From positions 62,001 to 126,000 of the forward strand of contig NZ_JAEQNA010000008.1 in NCBI RefSeq assembly GCF_016722895.1: a stretch of 64,000 nucleotides of DNA, read 5' to 3'. A program made the translations under genes and the position numbers. Position 1 is the first letter of the stretch; each line of letters opens with the position of its first letter. The notes beneath the pieces are model-generated. The model ran no database searches. It was not told where the DNA came from and saw nothing but the letters and a program-made list of their open reading frames with translations. Source of the stretch: Ramlibacter aurantiacus (lineage in GTDB: Bacteria > Pseudomonadota > Gammaproteobacteria > Burkholderiales > Burkholderiaceae_C). This document shows, in pieces, positions 35,838 through 41,709 of the stretch.

Positions 35838-36365
35838 ATGACCACCACGCAACTGACTCCGGTACAGCACGCGATCCTGGCCTACGCCCTCGAACACACC
35901 GAGGGCAAAATCGATTGGTTTCCCGCCAACATAAAAGGTGGTGCCCGCAAGAAGGTCCTCGAAGGCCTGGTCAACCGCGCCCTGATCACCCCGTCCGGCG
36001 CGGACTGGCTGGTCTCCGCCCAGGGCTACGACGTCATGGGGCGCTCGCGACCCGCGCCTGCGCCTCTGCCGGCAGACCCCAAGTTGGAAGCCGCTGTCGC
36101 CCAAGCCGAAGCCGAGTGGGCGAAAGACAAAGCGTCCGATCCTGCGCTCACCAAGCCACGCACCCGCGCGAACAGCAAGCAGGCCAGCATCATCGAAATG
36201 CTCAAAAGGCCCGAGGGCGCAACGATTGCCCAAATCGTCCAACTTACCGGATGGCAAGCGCACACGGTGCGCGGCACCTTTGCCGGTGCCTTCAAGAAGA
36301 AGCTGGGCCTCACCATTCTGTCGGACAAGGCCAAAGGCGAAGAGCGGGTCTACCGGATCGCCTGA
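35838..36365 (+). CDS. DUF3489 domain protein, cassette 2
   Basis: The 175-residue protein has an N-terminal winged-helix-like segment (TPVQHAILAYALEHTEGKIDWFP, VLEGLVNRALITP) and a C-terminal DUF3489 helix-turn-helix. The latter reads KQASIIEMLKRPEGATIAQIVQLTGWQAHTVRGTFAGAFKKKLGL split over residues about 121-165. DUF3489 proteins are small putative DNA-binding factors common on mobile elements, often near serine recombinases. Here it is the middle of three rightward genes with repeated leaders. A regulatory role is likely but untested. Confidence 0.85.
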   Translation: MTTTQLTPVQHAILAYALEHTEGKIDWFPANIKGGARKKVLEGLVNRALITPSGADWLVSAQGYDVMGRSRPAPAPLPADPKLEAAVAQAEAEWAKDKASDPALTKPRTRANSKQASIIEMLKRPEGATIAQIVQLTGWQAHTVRGTFAGAFKKKLGLTILSDKAKGEERVYRIA

Positions 36366-36384
36366 GCCAAGAATGATCGAGAAA

Positions 36385-36465
36385 GAAGCCAATACCCGCT
36401 TGGCTTCTCCATCGAACAGCGTGTTACTACGGGTGTCGCAACGATCAACCCCCAGGGAGCCCGAG
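36385..36465 (+). repeat. Cassette leader repeat, copy 3
   Basis: GAAGCCAA (36385-36392) pairs with TTGGCTTC (36400-36407) over a seven-base loop, followed by ATCGAACAGCG and ATCAA elements and AGGGAG before the ATG. The part between GAACAG and ATCAA has diverged most from copies 1 and 2. It begins 19 bases after the DUF3489 stop. Confidence 0.7.
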
Positions 36466-36834
36466 ATGAACACCACCAAGCAAGTCCCCGCCACCCAAAA
36501 CGAGAGCTGGGGCTTTTGGGGCGCGATGAACGAGGCGGCCGGCGCGGCGTGGCCGCTCGCGATGACCGTCGTCTCGCAGGCCACCGGCCAGTCGCTCGAA
36601 TCGGTCCGGATCTTCCTGGACAGCCGCCACGGTCGCCACTTCGCGGACGACGTGCTGAATCAAATGCACGCCGGCCGCGGCCTCTCCGACGCGATCGACG
36701 CCGCAACGAAGCGGTGGATGGTCTGGACGATCGGAGGCCGGACCAGCAAGGACTATGGCATCCCGCGCGGCCTGCCCTACCTGACGGGCTTTGTAATTCA
36801 CTGCGAAATCGCGGACGAATCACTCGCCGGCTGA
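36466..36834 (+). CDS. Conserved phage/plasmid hypothetical protein, cassette 3
   Basis: The 122-residue protein (MNTTKQVPATQNESWGFWGAMNEAAGAAWPLAMTVVS...) has a conserved-looking SRHGRHFADDVLNQMHAG region and a WMVWTIGGRTSKDYGIPRGLPYLTGFV ending. This resembles small proteins of phages and plasmids with no known role. The start follows AGGGAG. Its 3' end overlaps the convergent methyltransferase gene by 37 bases. Confidence 0.75.
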   Translation: MNTTKQVPATQNESWGFWGAMNEAAGAAWPLAMTVVSQATGQSLESVRIFLDSRHGRHFADDVLNQMHAGRGLSDAIDAATKRWMVWTIGGRTSKDYGIPRGLPYLTGFVIHCEIADESLAG

Positions 36835-38069
36835 GCGTCGAAGATGATGCCGTCCGACTCGCGGATAGCCTGTTTGCCGGTCCAGTCCTGCCAGCGGCGC
36901 ACGATTACGTCCACATACTTGGGATCGAGTTCGATCAGCCGCGCCGCTCGCCCTGATTTCTCCGCGGCGATCAACGTGGTGCCGGAACCGCCGAATGGAT
37001 CGAGCACCAGATTGCCAGAGAGGCTGGAATTACGGATGGCGCGCTCCACCAGTTCCACCGGCTTCATCGTTGGGTGCAAGTCGTTCTTGTGCGGCTTCTT
37101 AATCTGCCAGACATCGCTCTGGTCTCGATCGCCGCACCAGTGCCGCGTCGCCCCCTCCCGCCAACCGTACAGGATCGGCTCGTACTGGCGCTGATAGTCC
37201 GAGCGCCCCAAGGTGAAGGTGTTCTTGGCCCAGATGATGAAGGTTGACCACTTGCCGCCGGCCGTGCGGAACGCTGCCTGCAGCACATCCAACTCGCTGG
37301 AGGACATCGCCACGTAGATCCCGCCGCGACAGGATGCGATGGTCGGAGTCAACGCTGCCAGCAAGAAGTCGTAGAAACCGTCGCCAAGGTTGTCGTTCAG
37401 GATCGCGCGATCCTTGCCGCGCATCTTGTCCTTGGCGCTGTTGGCGTAGTTCACGTTATAAGGCGGATCAGTGAACACCATGTCCACCTGCTCGCCGGCC
37501 AACAGCCGCTCGTAGCTTGTCGCCACGGTGGCGTCGCCACACAGCAGCCGATGGCCACCCAGCAGCCAGAGGTCGCCGGCACGCGACACCGGAGTCTCAG
37601 CGACCTCAGGCACGGCGTCGTCTTCGGTCTGGCCCGCGGCATCGGGTTCATCGCCCGCCATCAGTTCGGCGAGCGCGTCGGCGTCAAACCCGGTCAGCGC
37701 AATGTCGAAGTCGTCGTCGTCCAGTGCGGCGAGCTCGATGCGCAGCATCGCATCATCCCAGCCCGCGTTCTCGGCGATGCGGTTGTCGGCGATCACTAGA
37801 GCGCGCCGCTGTGTAGGGCTCAGGTGATCCAGCACCACCACGGGCACTTTCTCCATCCCGAGCTTTTGGGCAGCAGCGAGTCGACCGTGGCCGGCCACGA
37901 TCACGCCATCGCTGGCGGCCAGGATCGGGTTGGTGAATCCGAACTCGGCAATCGATGCGGCGATCTGCGCCACTTGGTCAGCTGAGTGTGTTCGCGCATT
38001 CCTTGCGTACGGCAGCAGTTTTGCCGTCGGCCACCGCTCGATCTTGTCGGCGAGCCAGGACGCGGTCAT
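36798..38069 (-). CDS. DNA methyltransferase with N-terminal ParB-like domain
   Basis: The 423-residue protein combines a ParB/Srx-like N-domain (LLPYARNARTHSADQVAQIA, GHGRLAAAQKLG, VVVLDHLSPTQRRALVIADNRIAEN) with a DNA methylase. Catalytic motif IV is DPPYN near residue 208 and the SAM motif is LDPFGGSGTT near residue 370. This order (DPPY first, FxGxG last) is the beta class and acts on exocyclic N4-C or N6-A. No cognate restriction enzyme is adjacent, so it is probably an orphan phage enzyme for self-protection or packaging control. Confidence 0.94.
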   Translation of the reverse strand: MTASWLADKIERWPTAKLLPYARNARTHSADQVAQIAASIAEFGFTNPILAASDGVIVAGHGRLAAAQKLGMEKVPVVVLDHLSPTQRRALVIADNRIAENAGWDDAMLRIELAALDDDDFDIALTGFDADALAELMAGDEPDAAGQTEDDAVPEVAETPVSRAGDLWLLGGHRLLCGDATVATSYERLLAGEQVDMVFTDPPYNVNYANSAKDKMRGKDRAILNDNLGDGFYDFLLAALTPTIASCRGGIYVAMSSSELDVLQAAFRTAGGKWSTFIIWAKNTFTLGRSDYQRQYEPILYGWREGATRHWCGDRDQSDVWQIKKPHKNDLHPTMKPVELVERAIRNSSLSGNLVLDPFGGSGTTLIAAEKSGRAARLIELDPKYVDVIVRRWQDWTGKQAIRESDGIIFDAQPASDSSAISQ

Positions 38070-38200
38070 TGCGCCGGCTCCGGGATCACCAGTCGCTGCG
38101 ACTCAAGGCCGGCGATCCTGGCCACCTGCTCCTGGGTGTGCGCCCGCGGATTTCGGGCGTACGGAATCAGCGCGCCGACCTGGCGGTACTCGACGTTCAG
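38066..38200 (-). pseudogene. Truncated ParB-like segment ahead of the methyltransferase
   Basis: The frame reads VEYRQVGALIPYARNPRAHTQEQVARIAG, similar to the first residues of the neighbouring methyltransferase, and then breaks into an unrelated ending (LESQRLVIPEPAQ). There is no good start codon. Its stop overlaps the methyltransferase ATG (ATGA). It looks like the remnant of a second ParB-methylase whose body was deleted, leaving a partial tandem duplication. Confidence 0.6.
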
Positions 38201-38277
38201 CGGGTTCAGGGTTGGACCTCGAAAAAGGCGCTGCACGGGGCAGGCTGCAACCTGCCTCGCACCGCGAAAACTGGATG

Positions 38278-38303
38278 TAGAAACGCCTCCGCGAGGGAGG
38301 CGT
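38278..38303 (-). terminator. Possible intrinsic terminator upstream of the methyltransferase
   Basis: On the reverse strand ACGCCTCC pairs with GGAGGCGT over a five-base loop and is followed by TTCTAC. The T-tract is short. It is flanked by two further hairpins (AGCGAT-GCA-ATCGCT on the right, GGCAGG...CCTGCC on the left), so the group may instead be a structured RNA leader. Confidence 0.4.
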
Positions 38304-38654
38304 CGGCCCAGCGATGCAATCGCTGGCGGGCTAGAAAGGACCCGGGTGCAAACCTGCAAACCCGCAAACTCCGCAAACCTCTATTTGCAATCGGACGCTA
38401 GGCGAATGCTGCGCTCGTCCCCCCCGCATTGCGAAATGCGGAGGAAGGACCCCTTTTTCCTCGGGGCCGGCGCCGCTGCGCTCACCGGTGTCCTGACCGT
38501 GCCGGAATATTACGGCAGAACACCCCGATTTGTTGCACGCCTCGGAGTCCGTCATCCTCGCTCACGCGCGCAGCGACAGCAACTGCACCGACCAATCTCG
38601 CACAAATCCGCCGAATCACGCGATGCGAGTACGCAGCTACGCCTTCGACGGGCA

Positions 38655-38751
38655 CTGACGGATTCGACGGGTCATGTCGAAACCTCCCATGAGGTGTGCG
38701 CGCGTCACGCGCGCGTAAGGGACTTACGACGTAGTCCGTCGAATCCGTCAG
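38655..38751. repeat. Nested inverted repeat with 16-bp perfect outer arms
   Basis: CTGACGGATTCGACGG (38655-38670) is repeated in inverted orientation at 38736-38751. The 65-base interior holds CCTC-CCAT-GAGG, GCGCGCG-TCA-CGCGCGC and CGTAAG-GGA-CTTACG, each a small perfect hairpin. The whole can fold as a multi-branched structure in DNA or RNA. No protein-coding explanation was found. Confidence 0.75.
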
Positions 38752-38967
38752 TCCGCATGCGTTCACGTTGCGCGTATGGGCGTGCAGGCGGTCATGTGAG
38801 CGCGTGGGCGGCTTCGAAGCAACCGAACCCGCGGACGATGACAAGAAGGCTAGGCCGAGCCGGATTGGACCGCGCGTCTGCAGCAGGGTGAGTGTCCCGG
38901 CGCCGCGGCCGATGCGCTGCACGTCACCAGCGGCTGCCGATACTTCCCCTATACTTTAAGGAACGTG

Positions 38968-38996
38968 TTGACAACGAGTTGCATAGTCTGTATCGT
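38968..38996 (+). promoter_or_regulatory. Strong sigma-70-like promoter
   Basis: TTGACA (38968-38973), a 17-bp spacer and TATCGT (38991-38996) stand 27 bases before the ATG at 39024. It is the best housekeeping-type promoter seen in the window and points rightward, so the gene behind it may be expressed in the lysogen. Confidence 0.65.
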
Positions 38997-39023
38997 GCAT
39001 CTACGTCAGCCAAGGAATACGCC

Positions 39024-39557
39024 ATGACCCCATCAGAGGATGCGATCGTCGTTTTCACCGCCCGCAGCCCGGAGCGCATCGTGCGCGAGGGAGGCTCCCA
39101 ATCATGGGTACTCAATGCGGCTCGGGCGAAGAACTGCCAGTGGCTGGTCTGCACCCAGAATCGCCACAACCCCAACCACGAGTTCTCCGACGCAACGGAA
39201 GCCCACGGCGCCGGCTTTCTGGTCGGCAAGGCTTCAGGCATCCGGCCTTCGCAGGAGCCTGGGAGCGAGGATCGTTGGCTGGTCGCGATCAGCCAGTTCG
39301 CGCGGATCGACATGCCGAACCTTTGGGATCACGGACGAAACCCGGTGCGCTACACGTCACTGGTGGAGCTGGGTATCGACCCGTCTACCCTGAAGTGGGA
39401 AGAGATGCCGAAGGCGGAGGCACCCTCTTCCTCACCTACGAAGGCTCTGGACGCTGCTCTCCTAGGGGCAAACCTGACCATCGCCGAAGCGAAGAAGGCG
39501 CTCGCCGCCACGTTCGGCGTCTCACCCGAGGCCGTGGAGATCACGATCAGGGGCTAA
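39024..39557 (+). CDS. Uncharacterised rightward prophage protein
   Basis: The 177-residue protein starts MTPSEDAIVVFTARSPERIVREGGSQSWVLN, with ARAKNCQWLVCTQN and a possible C-terminal helix-turn-helix-like segment (LTIAEAKKALAATFGVSPEAVEITIRG). The last part resembles domains that sense or bind through GVxPExVxI motifs. The ATG has AAGGA seven bases upstream and a strong promoter in front. It is surrounded by other accessory genes rather than phage core genes, so it is a candidate lysogenic-conversion gene. I do not recognise the family. Confidence 0.75.
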   Translation: MTPSEDAIVVFTARSPERIVREGGSQSWVLNAARAKNCQWLVCTQNRHNPNHEFSDATEAHGAGFLVGKASGIRPSQEPGSEDRWLVAISQFARIDMPNLWDHGRNPVRYTSLVELGIDPSTLKWEEMPKAEAPSSSPTKALDAALLGANLTIAEAKKALAATFGVSPEAVEITIRG

Positions 39558-39583
39558 AGCAGAGACAAGAGGATGAGAGATAA

Positions 39584-39619
39584 CCGAAGACGGGGGACGC
39601 GCGGGCGCCGCATCTTCGG
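39584..39619 (+). terminator. Possible terminator hairpin after the 39024 gene
   Basis: CCGAAGA (39584-39590) pairs with TCTTCGG (39613-39619) with a GC-rich inner stem. A GATTTT stretch follows ten bases later. It separates the two rightward accessory genes. Confidence 0.35.
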
Positions 39620-39673
39620 CGGGTTCCGATTTTCCAGTCAGCCACCAACTTCACGCTATTTAGCTTTTGCGCC

Positions 39674-40051
39674 ATGAACCTTGATCAAGAGGTGGTCGAG
39701 TTGCAGCGGCAGCTCGCCACAATTGACTTGCTGTCTCGGCCATCGCGCCCAACTCGTCCCGGCTGGACCGAGTTCCTGGTGCTAAAGCGTGGTGATCTCA
39801 AAGTAAAGATGTACCAGGAGCCCGGTCACGCGCTGCCTCATGTGCACGTTGACTACGGAGGCCGCAATCATGTTGCGTCGTACTCCATCGACCCGACAGA
39901 ACTTCTCGCGGGAAATCTGGATAGGAAGTACGAGCGCGCCGTAACAGAGTGGATTGCCGCCCGTAGACCGCAACTCCTGGATGTGTGGCGAGCTGCACAG
40001 CTTGGAGGGGAGACGCGGGAGCTGATCGTGGCTCTCGCCGGCGATCCATAA
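39674..40051 (+). CDS. DUF4160-like protein
   Basis: The 125-residue protein has KVKMYQEPGHALPHVHVDYGGRNHVASYSID followed by ELLAGNLDRKYERAVTEWI. This is the pattern of DUF4160 proteins (H-V-H, Y-S-I-D, E-W-I), which often occur with DUF2442 partners on mobile elements and have been suggested to be toxin-antitoxin related. No DUF2442 gene is next to it. The N-terminal 35 residues are an extra helical extension. No good ribosome binding site was seen at the ATG. Confidence 0.75.
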   Translation: MNLDQEVVELQRQLATIDLLSRPSRPTRPGWTEFLVLKRGDLKVKMYQEPGHALPHVHVDYGGRNHVASYSIDPTELLAGNLDRKYERAVTEWIAARRPQLLDVWRAAQLGGETRELIVALAGDP

Positions 40052-40079
40052 CCTGCCGGGTCGACACCAACCCGGCGCG

Positions 40080-40553
40080 CTAGATGGAATTTCGCGGTAT
40101 CACTTCAACCCGAGAAAAAACACCAGCCCTGCCAGCACGACGGCCGCCAACCACGGCGGAGACGGAGACGAACAGTGACGGCCGTCCGGCATCTGCGGGT
40201 TCCTTGCCCCGCAAAAACCGATCAGTGACGTTTTCGAACGATTCGGCCATGTCGTCGTAGCCGGGACCCGCGCTCACGAAGAACACTCCACCACCCTGGT
40301 TGAGTTCATCCATGTCCTTGGAGTGAGCAGCATGAGCAGTGCTATAGGCCTGTTCGAAGATCGCGTCAGTCTTGCAGATCCGCAGCTCTCGAAGGGATGC
40401 GATGGGGATGATTGTTTTGCCGTGCACGATGGACGTGCCACGACGGTAGGGCTTCACTATCTGCCGGGTGATCTCCTGCTCCTCCAAATCTCGTGCGAGC
40501 ACCCGGAGGTTGGCGTCGCCTTCTTGGCGGACGAAGACATGAAAGTAGTGCAT
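40080..40553 (-). CDS. Uncharacterised accessory protein with possible alternative C-terminal membrane tail
   Basis: The 157-residue frame begins MHYFHVFVRQEGDANLRVLARDLEEQEI, with VKPYRRGTSIVHGKTIIPIASLRELRI and FFVSAGPGYDDMAESFENVTDRFLRG. The final 40 residues look unlike a protein end. A frame shifted by one base reads PPWLAAVVLAGLVFFLGLK and stops at 40100, an ideal C-terminal membrane anchor. Either form may be real. The start is preceded by a very strong AGGAGG inside a perfect hairpin. I do not recognise a characterised family; its position among accessory genes suggests a lysogenic or defence-related role. Confidence 0.65.
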   Translation of the reverse strand: MHYFHVFVRQEGDANLRVLARDLEEQEITRQIVKPYRRGTSIVHGKTIIPIASLRELRICKTDAIFEQAYSTAHAAHSKDMDELNQGGGVFFVSAGPGYDDMAESFENVTDRFLRGKEPADAGRPSLFVSVSAVVGGRRAGRAGVFSRVEVIPRNSI

Positions 40554-40557
40554 CTGG

Positions 40558-40583
40558 CCCTCCTATCGCGCATGATAGGAGGG
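40558..40583 (-). promoter_or_regulatory. Hairpin enclosing the Shine-Dalgarno sequence of the 40553 gene
   Basis: In the leftward transcript CCCTCCTATC pairs perfectly with GATAGGAGGG across six bases. The AGGAGG (40564-40559), five bases before the ATG at 40553, is fully within the 3' arm. Such an arrangement can hold translation off until the structure opens. The same repeat could instead be a protein operator in DNA. Confidence 0.6.
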
Positions 40584-40612
40584 CGCTCAATCGTTCCGAG
40601 ATTCCTGCCAAC

Positions 40613-41005
40613 TCACCTCCGCGCGTTGAGGCACTCCGCGACCGTCTCCATCGCCAGCTTCCACCGCCGCCACGCCGTCGTGCGGTCGCAGGCGAATCGA
40701 ATGGAGATATCCCGCCAGCAGTACCGCTTCGCTCGCATCCACACCAGGTGCCGCTGCTCGACCTCGAGCCACTGCACCCAGCGCATCGTCTCCAGCATGC
40801 GGTCGATGTCGACTGGGCTCGGTGGGAAGGGCTTGTACTCCCGCTCATTGGCCGCGAACGCCTCCCACTCCTTGCGCACGAAAGCTGGCCAGGAGTTGAA
40901 GTAGCCCTGCACCCGCACCGGCGGCAGCCGCCGTCCGGTGCTGGCCGCCTCCTCGAAGCGGGCTGCGACGCCGTCGACGGTCCAGACACGTCGTGCATCA
41001 GCCAT
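40613..41005 (-). CDS. DUF6362-like phage regulator
   Basis: The 130-residue protein has EEAASTGRRLPPVRVQGYFNSWPAF, PSPVDIDRMLETMRWVQWL and a C-terminal helix-turn-helix (WRDISIRFACDRTTAWRRWKLAM). This matches DUF6362 proteins of lambda-like and GTA-like phages, placed between replication and packaging genes. A role in late-gene transcription is plausible from the HTH and the position. The ATG has GGAGG eight bases upstream, and it overlaps the preceding gene by eight bases. Confidence 0.8.
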   Translation of the reverse strand: MADARRVWTVDGVAARFEEAASTGRRLPPVRVQGYFNSWPAFVRKEWEAFAANEREYKPFPPSPVDIDRMLETMRWVQWLEVEQRHLVWMRAKRYCWRDISIRFACDRTTAWRRWKLAMETVAECLNARR

Positions 41006-41204
41006 GGCGACCTCCCGATCCGTACAGGCGCTCGCCGATGCGGCGGATCAACTGGCGTTCAAAGAAGTCCAGGCGCTCGTCGCTTTCTGAGATGACCAGG
41101 ATGTTCTGGTCCTGCCAGCCGCGGTGTTTGACCGCGTCGAGGTCCACCGGCGTGGGCTGCATGCGGCCCAGGGGCGATTGGTAGCGGGGCTGCGGGATCT
41201 TCAT
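40998..41204 (-). CDS. Small phage protein
   Basis: The 68-residue protein (MKIPQPRYQSPLGRMQPTPVDLDAVKHRGWQDQNILVI...) has VDLDAVKHRGWQDQ and a helical C-terminus (ERLDFFERQLIRRIGERLYG). It is coupled by ATGA to the RuvC-like gene and overlaps the DUF6362 gene. The longer frame that contains it begins without a ribosome binding site in the neighbouring gene and was rejected. Function unknown. Confidence 0.65.
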   Translation of the reverse strand: MKIPQPRYQSPLGRMQPTPVDLDAVKHRGWQDQNILVISESDERLDFFERQLIRRIGERLYGSGGRHG

Positions 41205-41668
41205 GCGACCTCCTGGCTCGCGATGGCCCAGTGCAGGAGCGCCAGGGCGTCGGCCTCGTTGTCGTCGGCCACGGCATGGCCTTTGACCCGCATGGCGGTC
41301 ATCACCTCCTCCTTGCCCGCATTGCCTTTGCCGGCGGCGTGCTTCTTGATCGTGCCGACCGGAACGCCTTGGTATGGGATGCCGTGGTGCTCGCACCAGC
41401 TGGTAAGCGTGGCCATGAGACCGCCGTAGACGTGGGCGGCGTCGACGCCAACATGCCGGCGCACCTCCTCGAAGTACACGGCGTGGATGTCGGTGGCCAC
41501 GCCCTTGAGCTCGGTCAGCCAGCGCTTGAAGCGCAGGTAGCGCATCCCGCCGCCTTCGAAGCGTTGCGGTCGCAGCGTCACGAAGCCGTGAGCGATCTGC
41601 TGATCGCGCGGGCGCATCGCCCAGCCGGTGGTGGTGCCCAGGTCCAGGGCAAGAATGGTCGTGGTCAT
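41201..41668 (-). CDS. RuvC-like Holliday-junction nuclease
   Basis: The 155-residue protein has the RNase H-fold motifs of RuvC-type resolvases: LALDLGTTTGWA at the N-terminus (first Asp), VYFEEV (Glu) and DDNEADALALLHWA near the end (last Asp). Such phage enzymes resolve branched DNA before packaging. I chose ATG 41668, which begins MTTTILALDLG and has AAGGA upstream. It lies 41 bases after the primase-helicase stop. Confidence 0.85.
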   Translation of the reverse strand: MTTTILALDLGTTTGWAMRPRDQQIAHGFVTLRPQRFEGGGMRYLRFKRWLTELKGVATDIHAVYFEEVRRHVGVDAAHVYGGLMATLTSWCEHHGIPYQGVPVGTIKKHAAGKGNAGKEEVMTAMRVKGHAVADDNEADALALLHWAIASQEVA

Positions 41669-41709
41669 CGTTGTCAGTCCTTGTTCAATTCGGTGTGTCG
41701 ACCCGTCGC

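Larger units (their letters stand above)
38230..38960. other. Roughly 730-base non-coding, highly structured region of the prophage
   Basis: No convincing coding frame was found on either strand. It contains a cluster of three hairpins at about 38240-38330, a CCGCATT-GCGA-AATGCGG hairpin at 38424-38441, and a large nested inverted repeat at 38655-38751. Its right end supplies the promoter of the rightward gene at 39024. A replication origin, a control region or a packaging-related site are possible uses. Confidence 0.5.

Noticed and set aside
38482..38922. A leftward 146-residue frame across the nested inverted repeat
   Set aside because: Its translation is low in hydrophobic core residues and mirrors the repeats. 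The perfect inverted repeats are better explained as non-coding structure.
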